This document shows positions 37,576 to 46,871 of a stretch of DNA of 64,000 nucleotides, piece by piece (the stretch's first letter is position 1; each line of letters opens with the position of its first letter). The stretch is taken from contig JADJJI010000005.1 of NCBI GenBank assembly GCA_016706565.1, positions 472,001 to 536,000 on the forward strand, written 5' to 3'. The position numbers and the translations under genes were made by a program. This DNA comes from Piscinibacter sp. Lineage in GTDB: Bacteria; Pseudomonadota; Gammaproteobacteria; Burkholderiales; Burkholderiaceae_C. Below the pieces are notes generated by a model. The model was not told the DNA's origin and made no database searches. It saw nothing but the letters and a program-made list of their open reading frames with translations.

Positions 37576-38109
37576 TCAAGTCCGCCGGTGGCGCCAGGCC
37601 AGCCAGGCCAGTGCCGCGGCGATGGCCGTGTAGTTCAGCGCCAGCGCGGCCGGGGTGTTCCAGGCCCAGCCGTCGAATCCGCGCTGCGTGAATGGGTACA
37701 GCACCGGCACCGCGTAGTAGTCGGCCGAATGGGTGGGCACGTCGACGACGATGTGCGACCACCAGCCCAGCAGCGGCAGCAGCATCGCACGGCGAAAGCG
37801 CCAGGCCAGCGCCGTGACGACGCCGGCGACCACGGCGCTGTGCATGATGCAGTGCAGGTGGTGCGTCAGCAGAGCGACGAGCGGCGGCAGCCCCGGCTCT
37901 TGCCCCGGAAGTGCGAGCCCGAAGGTCGTCAGGTCGGTCAGGTGCCCGCCCCCGACGGCCGCCCAGCCGAGCAGCGGCAGCCACTGCAGCACGTCCGGAG
38001 CCACCGCGAGCGCGACGGTGGCCACCGCCTGCCGGCGCGTGATGGCGAAACGCGGCTGCATCGCTGCGATGCCGATGGCGGCCCACAGTCCGTGCGCGAG
38101 GGTGTCCAT
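37576..38109 (-). CDS. Predicted membrane-bound metal-dependent hydrolase-like protein
   Basis: 177 residues with four to five hydrophobic segments. Histidine/aspartate motifs lie at membrane edges (MDTLAHG at the start, LTHHLHCIMHSAV in the middle, GWWSHIVVDVPTHS later), as in YdjM/DUF457-type membrane proteins. The function is unknown. The ATG at 38109 is preferred because the frame upstream would run into the palindrome at 38160-38181. It converges with liuR, leaving 7 bases between the stops. Confidence 0.7.
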   Translation of the reverse strand: MDTLAHGLWAAIGIAAMQPRFAITRRQAVATVALAVAPDVLQWLPLLGWAAVGGGHLTDLTTFGLALPGQEPGLPPLVALLTHHLHCIMHSAVVAGVVTALAWRFRRAMLLPLLGWWSHIVVDVPTHSADYYAVPVLYPFTQRGFDGWAWNTPAALALNYTAIAAALAWLAWRHRRT

Positions 38110-38159
38110 GACGCTGCGAGTGTCGCGCGAACGGCCGGATCGCGGTGCTTCCGGTATCA

Positions 38160-38181
38160 TTGACGTTTACGTAAACGTCAA
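38160..38181. promoter_or_regulatory. 22-bp perfect palindrome: two overlapping LiuR-type sites
   Basis: The site starts TTGACGT, has a central TTACGTAA and ends ACGTCAA, reading the same on both strands over 22 bases. It can be parsed as two 7-2-7 sites sharing the central ACGT. It lies 31 bases before the thioesterase-liuA unit and 51 bases before the divergent membrane-protein gene. Confidence 0.8.
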
Positions 38182-38211
38182 CTGCGAGCCGGTCTCGCAC
38201 GGAGGCCTTGC

Positions 38212-38664
38212 ATGCACCCTCACGACGCCGGCTACGCCCAGCGCACGCGCGACTCCTTCGCCCGCCAGGCCGCCATGGCCACGCTCGGCGCGACGCTGGA
38301 ATCGGTGGAGCCGGGCCGCGTCGTGCTGGCCATGGCGCACCAGGCCTCGCTGACCCAGCAGCATGGCTTCATCCATGCCGGCATGGTCTCGGCGGCGCTG
38401 GATTCGGCCTGCGGCTATGCGGCGTTTTCACTGATGCCCGACGATGCCGCGGTGCTCACCATCGAGTTCAAGATCAACCTGCTCGCGCCGGCGCGCGGCC
38501 CGCGCTTCCGCTTCGAGGGCGTGGTCATCAAGCCGGGGCGCACCATCAGCGTGGTCGACGGCCGTGCGACGCAGCACGACGAGGACGGCGGCAACGAAAA
38601 GCTGATCGCCACGATGACCGCCACCGTGATGACGGTGCGCGGCCGCGAGGCGCTGAAACACTGA
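38212..38664 (+). CDS. PaaI-family hotdog thioesterase
   Basis: 150 residues. A hotdog fold with the [22 protein letters not shown] helix, which carries the usual HGG-like catalytic region, and the [14 protein letters not shown] strand. It probably hydrolyses an acyl-CoA, recycling CoA when branched-chain intermediates accumulate (inference from context). GGAGG at 38201-38205 supports the start. First gene after the double palindrome; 13 bases separate it from liuA. Confidence 0.85.
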   Translation: MHPHDAGYAQRTRDSFARQAAMATLGATLESVEPGRVVLAMAHQASLTQQHGFIHAGMVSAALDSACGYAAFSLMPDDAAVLTIEFKINLLAPARGPRFRFEGVVIKPGRTISVVDGRATQHDEDGGNEKLIATMTATVMTVRGREALKH

Positions 38665-38677
38665 GGAGACCCCAGCC

Positions 38678-39859
38678 ATGAACGACCTGCCCGGACTCAA
38701 CTTCCAGCTCGGCGAAGACATCGACGCGCTGCGCGACGCGGTGCGCGATTTCGCGCAGGCCGAGATCGCGCCGCGCGCCGGCGAGATCGACAAGTCGGAC
38801 CAGTTCCCGATGGACCTGTGGCGCAAGATGGGCGAGCTCGGCGTGCTCGGCATCACCGTGCCGGAGGAATACGGCGGCGCCAACATGGGCTACCTGGCCC
38901 ACATGATCGCCATGGAGGAGATCAGCCGCGCCAGCGCCTCGGTGGGCCTGAGCTACGGCGCGCACAGCAACCTGTGCGTCAACCAGCTCAAGCGCAACGG
39001 CAGCGAGGCGCAGAAGAAGAAGTACCTGCCCAAGCTGATCAGCGGCGAGCATGTCGGCGCGCTGGCGATGAGCGAGCCGGGCGCCGGCTCCGACGTCATC
39101 TCGATGAAGCTCAAGGCGGTGGAGAAGGGCGGCATCTACGTGCTCAACGGCACCAAGATGTGGATCACCAACGGCCCGGACGCCGACACCATGGTGGTCT
39201 ACGCCAAGACCGAGCCCGAGCTCGGCGCGCGCGGGGTCACCGCGTTCATCGTCGAGAAGGGCATGAAGGGCTTTTCCACGGCGCAGAAGCTCGACAAGCT
39301 GGGCATGCGCGGCAGCCACACCGGCGAGATGGTGTTCAACAACGTCGAGGTGCCGGCCGAGAACGTGCTGGGCACGCTCAACGGCGGCGCCAAGGTGCTG
39401 ATGAGCGGGCTGGACTACGAGCGCGCCGTGCTCGCCGCCGGGCCGATCGGCATCATGCAGGCGGTGATGGACAACGTGGTGCCCTACATCCACGACCGCA
39501 AACAGTTCGGCCAGAGCATCGGCGAGTTCCAGCTCGTGCAGGGCAAGGTGGCCGACATGTACACCGTGCTGCAGGCCGGCCGCGCCTTCTGCTACACGGT
39601 GGGCAAGAACCTCGACATGCTCGGCGCCGAGCACGTGCGCCAGGTGCGCAAGGACTGCGCCAGCGTGATCCTGTGGTGCGCCGAGAAGGCCACCTGGATG
39701 GCCGGCGAGGGCATCCAGCTGTTCGGCGGCAACGGGTACATCAACGAGTACCCGCTCGGGCGCCTGTGGCGCGACGCCAAGCTGTACGAGATCGGTGCAG
39801 GCACGAGCGAGATCCGCCGCATGCTGATCGGTCGGGAATTGTTCGCCGAGACGATGTGA
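38678..39859 (+). CDS. liuA: Isovaleryl-CoA dehydrogenase
   Basis: 393 residues. Oxidises isovaleryl-CoA to 3-methylcrotonyl-CoA in leucine degradation, passing electrons to ETF. The catalytic base is E248 in [14 protein letters not shown], the position specific to isovaleryl-CoA dehydrogenases rather than the C-terminal Glu of short-chain enzymes. The FAD motifs [10 protein letters not shown] and [10 protein letters not shown] and the C-terminal [17 protein letters not shown] are present. GAGGAG lies upstream. It sits downstream of the LiuR-type site. Confidence 0.95.
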   Translation: MNDLPGLNFQLGEDIDALRDAVRDFAQAEIAPRAGEIDKSDQFPMDLWRKMGELGVLGITVPEEYGGANMGYLAHMIAMEEISRASASVGLSYGAHSNLCVNQLKRNGSEAQKKKYLPKLISGEHVGALAMSEPGAGSDVISMKLKAVEKGGIYVLNGTKMWITNGPDADTMVVYAKTEPELGARGVTAFIVEKGMKGFSTAQKLDKLGMRGSHTGEMVFNNVEVPAENVLGTLNGGAKVLMSGLDYERAVLAAGPIGIMQAVMDNVVPYIHDRKQFGQSIGEFQLVQGKVADMYTVLQAGRAFCYTVGKNLDMLGAEHVRQVRKDCASVILWCAEKATWMAGEGIQLFGGNGYINEYPLGRLWRDAKLYEIGAGTSEIRRMLIGRELFAETM

Positions 39860-39887
39860 GCGGGGCGGCTGCGTAAACTGCCTGGCC

Positions 39888-40571
39888 ATGAGCACCTCCC
39901 TCGACGAACTGTTCGAAAGCAACCGGCGCTGGGCCGCCGACACCGAGCGCCGCACGCCCGGTTTCTTCACCAGCCTGCTGGCGCAGCAAGCACCGCAGTA
40001 CCTGTGGATCGGTTGCGCCGACAGCCGCGTGCCGGCCAACGAGATCCTCGGCCTGCTGCCGGGCGACGTGTTCGTGCACCGCAACGTGGCCAACGTGGTG
40101 GTGCACTCCGACCTGAATGCGCTGTCGGTGATGCAGTTCGCCATCGACATGCTGCAGGTGCGCCACATCATGGTGGTGGGCCACTACGGCTGCGGCGGCG
40201 TGGCCGCGGCGCTGCACAACCGCCGCGTCGGCCTGGCCGACAACTGGATCCGCCACGTGCAGGACGTGCGCAACAAGCACCGCACCTGGATCGACGGCAT
40301 GGAGGACGAGACGCTCAAGCTGAAGGCGCTGTGCGAGCTGAACGTGCTCGAGCAGTCGCTCAACGTCTGCGAGACCACCGTGGTGCAGGACGCCTGGGAG
40401 CGTGGCCAGTCGGTGGTGGTGCATGGCTGGGTCTACGGCCTGCACAACGGCCTGCTCGAGGACCTGAAGATCACCGTGGCGAACGCCGGCGAAGTGGCGG
40501 CGGCCTACGGGCTGGCGCTGGGCGCGCTGAAGACGCGCTTCGACGCCATCCGCAAGAACGGCAAGCCCTGA
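39888..40571 (+). CDS. can: Beta-class carbonic anhydrase
   Basis: 227 residues. Hydrates CO2 to bicarbonate. Zinc ligands are C43, H99 and C102 with the D45-R47 dyad ([22 protein letters not shown]), as in E. coli Can. Its place directly after liuA in a presumptive leucine-degradation transcript suggests it supplies bicarbonate to the biotin-dependent methylcrotonyl-CoA carboxylase (inference). 13 bases separate it from aceK. Confidence 0.95.
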   Translation: MSTSLDELFESNRRWAADTERRTPGFFTSLLAQQAPQYLWIGCADSRVPANEILGLLPGDVFVHRNVANVVVHSDLNALSVMQFAIDMLQVRHIMVVGHYGCGGVAAALHNRRVGLADNWIRHVQDVRNKHRTWIDGMEDETLKLKALCELNVLEQSLNVCETTVVQDAWERGQSVVVHGWVYGLHNGLLEDLKITVANAGEVAAAYGLALGALKTRFDAIRKNGKP

Positions 40572-40584
40572 ACGAAGGCGCGCG

Positions 40585-42435
40585 ATGTTCCCGACCCGCC
40601 TCACCGACTCCCGCGGCTTCGACATCGCGCAGGCGCTGCTCGACGGTTTCAATCGCCACTACCGGCTGTTCCGCGAGACCAGCGCGCAGGCCAAGCGCCG
40701 CTTCGAGCAGGCCGACTGGCATGGCCAGCAGCGCGCACAGCGCGAGCGCATCGAGTTCTACGACAAGCGCGTCGACGAGGCGGCCGAGCGGCTGCAGAAG
40801 GAATTCCAGGCCTCGACCCTGCCGATGGACGTGTGGCAGCAGGTCAAGCTGCACTACATCGGGTTGCTCACCAACCACCACCAGCCCGAGCTTGCCGAGA
40901 CCTTCTTCAACTCGGTGACGACGAAGATCCTGCACCGCAGCTATTTCCGCAACGACTTCATCTTCGTGCGCCCGGCGGTCAGCACCGAGTACATCGAGAA
41001 CGACGAGCCGGCCTCGCTGCCGACCTACCGCGCCTACTACCCGACCAAGGACACGCTGCGCGACACGCTGCTGCGCGTGATCGACAACTTCCAGCTCGCG
41101 CGCGAGTTCGAGGACCTCGGCCGCGACGTCGACCACGTGCTCGCCGCGGTTATCTCGCGCCTCGGCGAATTCCGCATGCGCGCGAACTTCCAGCTGCAGG
41201 TGCTGTCGTCGCTGTTCTACCGCAACAAGGGCGCCTACGCGGTCGGCAAGATCATCAACGGCTTCAACGAGGTGCCGTTCGCGCTGCCCATCCTGCACAC
41301 GACCCACGGTCAGCTGGCCATCGACGCCGCGCTGTTCGGCGAAGACGACCTGCTGATGCTGTTCAGCTTCGCGCGTGCCTACTTCATGGTCGACATGGAG
41401 GTGCCTTCGGCCTGCGTGCAGTTCCTGCGCTCGATGATGCCGCGCAAGCCCAAGAGCGAGCTCTACAACGCCATCGGCCTGCAGAAGCAGGGCAAGAACA
41501 TCTTCTACCGCGACCTGCTCTACCACCAGCGCCACAGCAGCGACAAGTTCCGCATCGCGCCGGGCATCAAGGGCATGGTGATGCTGGTGTTCGACCTGCC
41601 GAGCTATCCCTACGTGTTCAAGGTCATCAAGGACTTCTACCCGGCGCCCAAGGAGACCTCGCGCGAGCTCATCAAGAGCAAGTACCTGCTGGTGAAGACG
41701 CACGACCGCGTCGGCCGCATGGCCGACACGCTGGAGTACAGCAACGTGGCCTTCCCGCGCTCGCGCTTCGAGGAAGAACTGATCGACGAGCTCAAGCACT
41801 ATTGCCCCAGCCTGCTCGAGGAAGACGGCGAGACGCTGGTGATCCGCCACGTCTATATCGAGCGGCGCATGATCCCGCTGAACATCTACCTGCACGAAGC
41901 CAGCCCGCGGCAGATGGAGCACGCCGTCATCGAGTACGGCAACGCCATCAAGGACCTGGTGCGCGCCAACATCTTCCCCGGCGACATGCTGTGGAAGAAC
42001 TTCGGTGTCACGCGCCACGGCAAGGTGGTGTTCTACGACTACGACGAGATCGAGTACCTCACCGACTGCAACTTCCGCCGCGTGCCCGAGCCGCGCAACG
42101 AGGAGGAGGAGATGTCCGGCGAGATCTGGTACCACGTCGGCCCGAAAGACGTGTTCCCGGAGACCTTCGGCCCCTTCCTGCTCGGCAACACGGCGGTGCG
42201 CGAGGTGTTCCTGAAGCACCACGCCGACCTGCTCGACGTGGCCTTCTGGCAGGGCCACAAGGAGCGCATCCTCGCCGGCCACGTGCACGACGTGTTCCCC
42301 TACGAACAGCGCAAGCGCTTCCGCCACCAGGCGCACACCGAGCCGGCTGGCCACTGGCGCATGAACCGGCGCCACGATTCCTGCAACGTACTGCCGCCGC
42401 TCGCGCTGTGCGGCGCATCTCTCATCACACAGTGA
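40585..42435 (+). CDS. aceK: Isocitrate dehydrogenase kinase/phosphatase
   Basis: 616 residues, slightly longer than E. coli AceK. Phosphorylates and dephosphorylates isocitrate dehydrogenase, switching carbon between the TCA cycle and the glyoxylate shunt during growth on acetate or acetyl-CoA-generating substrates. The family segments [24 protein letters not shown] and the kinase-like part with [31 protein letters not shown] are present. The last about 20 residues are not conserved. It lies between carbonic anhydrase and thiolase genes, all on one strand. Confidence 0.95.
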   Translation: MFPTRLTDSRGFDIAQALLDGFNRHYRLFRETSAQAKRRFEQADWHGQQRAQRERIEFYDKRVDEAAERLQKEFQASTLPMDVWQQVKLHYIGLLTNHHQPELAETFFNSVTTKILHRSYFRNDFIFVRPAVSTEYIENDEPASLPTYRAYYPTKDTLRDTLLRVIDNFQLAREFEDLGRDVDHVLAAVISRLGEFRMRANFQLQVLSSLFYRNKGAYAVGKIINGFNEVPFALPILHTTHGQLAIDAALFGEDDLLMLFSFARAYFMVDMEVPSACVQFLRSMMPRKPKSELYNAIGLQKQGKNIFYRDLLYHQRHSSDKFRIAPGIKGMVMLVFDLPSYPYVFKVIKDFYPAPKETSRELIKSKYLLVKTHDRVGRMADTLEYSNVAFPRSRFEEELIDELKHYCPSLLEEDGETLVIRHVYIERRMIPLNIYLHEASPRQMEHAVIEYGNAIKDLVRANIFPGDMLWKNFGVTRHGKVVFYDYDEIEYLTDCNFRRVPEPRNEEEEMSGEIWYHVGPKDVFPETFGPFLLGNTAVREVFLKHHADLLDVAFWQGHKERILAGHVHDVFPYEQRKRFRHQAHTEPAGHWRMNRRHDSCNVLPPLALCGASLITQ

Positions 42436-42446
42436 AGGAGCCTGCC

Positions 42447-43625
42447 ATGTCCGAATCCATCGTCATCGTCTCCGCCGCCCGCACGCCCATCGGCGGCCTG
42501 CTCGGCGACTTCTCCAACCTCGCCGCCTGGGAGCTGGGCGCGGTGGCCATCAAGGCGGCCGTCGAACGTGCCGGTGTACCCGGCGACGCCGTCGACGAGG
42601 TGCTGTTCGGCAACTGCCTGATGGCCGGCCAGGGCCAGGCGCCGGCGCGCCAGGCGGTGCGCAAGGCCGGCCTGCCCGACAGCGCCGGCGCCGTCACGAT
42701 GAGCAAGATGTGCGGCTCGGGCATGCGCGCCATGATGTTCGGCAACGACATGCTGGTGGCCGGCTCGGCCAACGTGGTGCTGGCCGGCGGCATGGAGAGC
42801 ATGACCAACGCGCCGCACCTGATGTTCGCGCGCAAGGGCATCAAGTACGGCGCCAGCGCGCTGTACGACCACATGGCCCTGGACGGCCTGGAAGACGCCT
42901 ACGAGCGCGGCAAGGCGATGGGCGTGTTCGCCGAGCAGTGCGTGGGCAAGTACAACTTCACCCGCGAGGCGATGGACCAGTTCGCCATCGCCTCCACGCA
43001 GCGCAGCAAGAAGGCCAACGAGGACGGCAGCTTCGACTGGGAGATGGCGCCCGTCACGCTGCCGGGCAAGGCCGGCGACACGGTGGTCAAGTGGGACGAA
43101 CAGCCCTTCAAGGCCAAGCTCGACAAGATCCCGGGCCTCAAGCCCGCGTTCAAGAAGGACGGCGCGATCACCGCCGCCACCTCGTCGAGCATCTCCGACG
43201 GCGCCGCTGCGCTGGTGCTGATGCGCGAGTCCACGGCCAAGGCCATGGGTGTCAAGCCGATCGCCCGCATCGCGGCGCACGCCGTGCACGCGCAGGCGCC
43301 GGACTGGTTCACCACCGCGCCGGTGGGCGCGATCGAGAAGGTGCTGAAGAAGACCGGCTGGGGCGCGAAGGACGTCGACCTGTGGGAGGTCAACGAGGCC
43401 TTCGCCGCGGTGACCATGGCCGCCATGGCCGAGTTCAAGCTGCCGCACGAGATCGTCAACGTGCACGGCGGCGCCTGCGCGCTGGGCCACCCGATCGGCG
43501 CTTCCGGCGCGCGCATCGTCGTCACGCTGCTCGGCGCCTTGCGCAAGCAGGGCAAGAAGAAGGGCGTGGCGGCGCTGTGCATCGGCGGCGGCGAAGCGAC
43601 GGCGCTGGCCGTGGAGATGCTTTGA
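42447..43625 (+). CDS. Acetyl-CoA C-acyltransferase (thiolase)
   Basis: 392 residues. The nucleophile is C89 in SKMCGSGMRA. H348 (ALGHPIGASG) and C378 (ALCIGGGEA) complete the site. Second thiolase of the window, clearly different from BktB. In this neighbourhood it could cleave acetoacetyl-CoA formed after leucine degradation, or thiolyse short acyl chains. AAGGAG at 42435-42440 supports the ATG. The stop overlaps the start of the next gene. Confidence 0.93.
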   Translation: MSESIVIVSAARTPIGGLLGDFSNLAAWELGAVAIKAAVERAGVPGDAVDEVLFGNCLMAGQGQAPARQAVRKAGLPDSAGAVTMSKMCGSGMRAMMFGNDMLVAGSANVVLAGGMESMTNAPHLMFARKGIKYGASALYDHMALDGLEDAYERGKAMGVFAEQCVGKYNFTREAMDQFAIASTQRSKKANEDGSFDWEMAPVTLPGKAGDTVVKWDEQPFKAKLDKIPGLKPAFKKDGAITAATSSSISDGAAALVLMRESTAKAMGVKPIARIAAHAVHAQAPDWFTTAPVGAIEKVLKKTGWGAKDVDLWEVNEAFAAVTMAAMAEFKLPHEIVNVHGGACALGHPIGASGARIVVTLLGALRKQGKKKGVAALCIGGGEATALAVEML

Positions 43626-44287
43626 GCCATGCGCTGATCATCGGTGCCTCGCGGGGCATCGGCGCCGAGTTCGTGCGCCAGTACCTCGCCGATGGCTGGA
43701 AGGTCACGGCCACCGCGCGCAGCGAGGCGGCGCTCGCCGACTTGCGCGCGCAGGGTGCTGCCGCAATCGCGCTGGACGTGACCAGCACCGAGAGCACCTC
43801 GCGCCTGGCCTGGCAGCTCGACGGCGCCGCGTTCGACGTGATCGTGCACGTCGCCGGCGTGCTGCAACGCCAGACCGGACTCGAACCGCCGACCGACGCC
43901 GACTTCGACCACACCATGCACGCCAACGTGCTGGCGCCGATGCGCGTGCTGCCGCAACTGGCCGACATGCTGGCGCCGGGCGCGAAGCTGGCGCTGCTGT
44001 CGTCGAAGATGGGCTCGATCGGCCAGCGGGCGGCCACCGGCAGCTGGCTGTACCGCGCTTCGAAGGCAGCGGCCATTTCGGTGCTCAAGGACATCTCGCT
44101 CGAGTGGGCCGGCAAGGCCTGCTGCGTGAGCTTCCACCCCGGCTGGGTGCGCACCGAGATGGGCGGCGCGGGCGCCGACATCACGGCCGAACAGAGCGTG
44201 GCGGGCATGCGCGGCGTGATCGCCGCGCTCACGGCCAAGGACAACGGACGCTTCCTGAACTACGACGGCAGCGCGATCGACTGGTGA
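43622..44287 (+). CDS. Short-chain dehydrogenase/reductase
   Basis: 221 residues. Rossmann NAD(P) motif GASRGIG at 8-14 and catalytic YRASK with the upstream SSKMGS serine. The substrate is unknown; it may be a 3-hydroxyacyl or carbonyl reductase acting with the neighbouring acyl-CoA genes. The TTG start overlaps the thiolase stop, which fixes the frame relation and implies translational coupling. 10 bases separate it from the acyl-CoA dehydrogenase. Confidence 0.85.
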   Translation: MSHALIIGASRGIGAEFVRQYLADGWKVTATARSEAALADLRAQGAAAIALDVTSTESTSRLAWQLDGAAFDVIVHVAGVLQRQTGLEPPTDADFDHTMHANVLAPMRVLPQLADMLAPGAKLALLSSKMGSIGQRAATGSWLYRASKAAAISVLKDISLEWAGKACCVSFHPGWVRTEMGGAGADITAEQSVAGMRGVIAALTAKDNGRFLNYDGSAIDW

Positions 44288-44297
44288 GGGAATCCCG

Positions 44298-45428
44298 ATG
44301 CTCTTGAGCGAAGACCACCTGGCGGTGCAGGACGCCGTGCGCAGCTACGTGCAGGACCGCATCGCGCCGCACGCCGCGCGCTGGGACAAGGAGCACCACT
44401 TCCCCGCCGAAGAACTGAAGGGCCTGGCGGCGCTCGGCTGCTACGGCGTGGCCGTGCCCGGCGAATGGGACGGCGCCGGGCTCGACTACCTGGCGCTGGC
44501 CATCATCCTGGAGGAGATCGCCGCCGGCGACGGCGGTACCTCCACGGTGGTCAGCGTCAACAACTGCCCGGTCTGCTCGATCCTGATGGCCTGGGCGAAC
44601 GACGCGCAGAAGGAGCGCTGGCTCAAGCCCCTGGCGCGTGGCGAGATGCTCGGCGCCTTCTGCCTGACCGAGCCGCATGTCGGCTCGCAGGCCGATGGCC
44701 TCAAGACGACCGCCGTGCGGGATGGCAACGACTACGTGCTCAACGGCGTCAAGCAGTTCATCACCAGCGGCAAGCACGGCGATGTGGCCATCGTCATGGC
44801 CGTCACCGACAAGGCCGCGGGCAAGCGCGGCATCAGCGCCTTCATCGTGCCCACCGGCACGCCGGGCTATATCGTGGCGCGGCTGGAGGACAAGATGGGC
44901 CAGCACAGCAGCGACACCGCGCAGATCCTGTTCGAGAACTGCCGCGTGCCGGCCGCGAACCGGATCGGCGACGAAGGCCAGGGCCTGAAGATCGCGCTGT
45001 CGGGCCTGGAGGGCGGGCGCATCGGCATCGCCGCGCAGAGCGTGGGCATGGCGCGCGCCGCCTTCGACGCGGCGCTGGCCTATTCGAAGGAGCGCGTCGC
45101 CTTCGGCCAGCCGATCTTCGAGCACCAGGCGGTGCAGTTCCGCCTCGGCGAGATGGCCACGCAGATCGAGGCGGCGCGCCAGCTCATCCACCATGCCGCG
45201 AGCCTGAAGGACGCCGGCCGGCCCTGCCTGAAAGAGGCGGCGATGGCCAAGCTGTTCGCCAGCGAGATGGCCGAGCGCGTGTGCAGCGCGGCCATCCAGA
45301 CGCTGGGCGGCTACGGCTACGTGAGCGACTTTCCGGTCGAGCGCATCTACCGCGACGTGCGGGTGTGCCAGATCTACGAGGGCACCTCGGACGTGCAGAA
45401 GATCCTCATCGGCCGCGCACTGGCATAG
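44298..45428 (+). CDS. Acyl-CoA dehydrogenase (short/medium-chain type)
   Basis: 376 residues. The catalytic base is E361 in QIYEGTSDVQKILIGRALA, the C-terminal position used by short- and medium-chain enzymes. FAD contacts are in CLTEPHVGSQADG and KQFITSGKHGD. The LTEPHVGSQ block departs from the common TEPxAGSD pattern, so the substrate may be unusual. Probably the third gene of a thiolase-SDR-dehydrogenase unit. Confidence 0.92.
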   Translation: MLLSEDHLAVQDAVRSYVQDRIAPHAARWDKEHHFPAEELKGLAALGCYGVAVPGEWDGAGLDYLALAIILEEIAAGDGGTSTVVSVNNCPVCSILMAWANDAQKERWLKPLARGEMLGAFCLTEPHVGSQADGLKTTAVRDGNDYVLNGVKQFITSGKHGDVAIVMAVTDKAAGKRGISAFIVPTGTPGYIVARLEDKMGQHSSDTAQILFENCRVPAANRIGDEGQGLKIALSGLEGGRIGIAAQSVGMARAAFDAALAYSKERVAFGQPIFEHQAVQFRLGEMATQIEAARQLIHHAASLKDAGRPCLKEAAMAKLFASEMAERVCSAAIQTLGGYGYVSDFPVERIYRDVRVCQIYEGTSDVQKILIGRALA

Positions 45429-45430
45429 TT

Positions 45431-45449
45431 CGCACCGAAGTACGGTGCG
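45431..45449. terminator. Hairpin between the acyl-CoA dehydrogenase and trkA genes
   Basis: CGCACCG at 45431-45437 pairs perfectly with CGGTGCG at 45443-45449 around an AAGTA loop. It lies in the 27-base gap before trkA. No T-tract follows, so it may be a weak terminator or a processing hairpin. Confidence 0.4.
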
Positions 45450-45455
45450 GACACC

Positions 45456-46871
45456 ATGAACATCATCATCCTCGGAGCGGGCCGCGTGGGCGAGAGCGTG
45501 GCCGAGAGCCTGGTGTCGGAGAAGAACGACATCACGGTGATCGACACCAACCCGCAGCGCCTGCGCGAGCTGGAAGACCGGCTCGACCTGCGCGGCGTGC
45601 CGGGCAACGGCATCCAGCCCTCGGTGCTGGAGGCGGCCGGTGCCCGGGATGCCGACATGCTGATCGCCTGCGCACCGCTGGACGAGACCAACCTCGTGTG
45701 CTGCAAGGTGGCGCACGACGTCTTCAACATCCCGACCACCATCGCGCGCATCCGCTCGCCGGAATTTCCCAACGACGGCCCGCTCATGTCGAACGAGGGC
45801 TTCGCGGTCGACCAGGTGATCTGCCCGGAGGAGTCGCTCACCAGCTACATCCGCAAGCTGATCGAGTACCCCGAGGCGCTGCAGGTGCTGGAGTTCGCCA
45901 GGGGCACCGTGAGTCTGATCGCAGTGCGCGCCGTCACCGGCGGGCCGATGGTGCGCCACGTGATCAGCGAGCTGCCGCAGCTCGTGCCGAATGTCGAGAT
46001 GCGCTTCGTGGCGATTTACCGCACCGATGAGCTCGGCCAGGACCACCAGCTCGTGTGCGACGGCACCACGCGCATCGAACCGGGCGACGAGGTCTTCGTG
46101 CTCGCCGCCACGCGCGACATCCGCCGCGTGCTCGATGCGCTGCGCCGGCGCGACGAGCCGGTGCGCCGCGTGATGATCGCCGGCGGTGGCCGCGTCGGGC
46201 TGCGCCTGGCCCGCGAGATCCAGGACGACTGCCACGTCAAGGTGATCGAGTCGAACCTGAGCCGCTGCGAGTACCTGACCACGCAGCTGCACAGCGAGGC
46301 GCTGGTGCTGCAGGGCGACAGCACCGACGAGGAGCTGCTCGAGACCGAGAACGTGCAGGATACCGACCTCTTCCTGGCGCTGACCAGCGACGACGAGGAC
46401 AACATCATGGCTTGCCTGCTGGCCAAGCGCATGGGCGCGCGCCGCGTGCTCGCGCTGATCAATCGGCGCGCCTATGCCGACCTGGTGCAGGGCACGCAGA
46501 TCGACATCGCGCTGTCGCCGGCGCAGACCGTCATCGGCGAACTGCTGGCCTATGTGCGGCGCGGCGACGTGGAGGCCGTGTACAGCCTGCGCCGAGGCGC
46601 CGCCGAAGCCCTGGAGGCGGTGGCGCACGGCGACCGCAAGTCCTCGAAGGTGGTGGGGCGCCGCATCGACGAACTGCCGCTGCCGTCAGGCGCCCAGATC
46701 GGCGCCATCGTGCGCACGATCCACGATGCCGAGGTCTACCAGCGCGTCATCATCCCGCACCACGACACCGTGATCGAAACCGACGACCACGTCATCGTGT
46801 TCGTGCCGCGCAAGCGCATGGTCCGCGAGATCGAAAAGCTGTTCCAGGTCAGCGCGACCTTCATGTTCTGA
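45456..46871 (+). CDS. trkA: Trk system potassium transporter regulatory subunit TrkA
   Basis: 471 residues with two NAD-binding Rossmann/RCK modules. The first begins MNIIILGAGRVGESVAE, the second near AGGGRVGLRLAREI. TrkA_C domains follow each, as in E. coli TrkA. It is a cytoplasmic ring that gates the TrkH channel in response to nucleotides. The stop overlaps the trkH start by one base. Confidence 0.95.
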   Translation: MNIIILGAGRVGESVAESLVSEKNDITVIDTNPQRLRELEDRLDLRGVPGNGIQPSVLEAAGARDADMLIACAPLDETNLVCCKVAHDVFNIPTTIARIRSPEFPNDGPLMSNEGFAVDQVICPEESLTSYIRKLIEYPEALQVLEFARGTVSLIAVRAVTGGPMVRHVISELPQLVPNVEMRFVAIYRTDELGQDHQLVCDGTTRIEPGDEVFVLAATRDIRRVLDALRRRDEPVRRVMIAGGGRVGLRLAREIQDDCHVKVIESNLSRCEYLTTQLHSEALVLQGDSTDEELLETENVQDTDLFLALTSDDEDNIMACLLAKRMGARRVLALINRRAYADLVQGTQIDIALSPAQTVIGELLAYVRRGDVEAVYSLRRGAAEALEAVAHGDRKSSKVVGRRIDELPLPSGAQIGAIVRTIHDAEVYQRVIIPHHDTVIETDDHVIVFVPRKRMVREIEKLFQVSATFMF

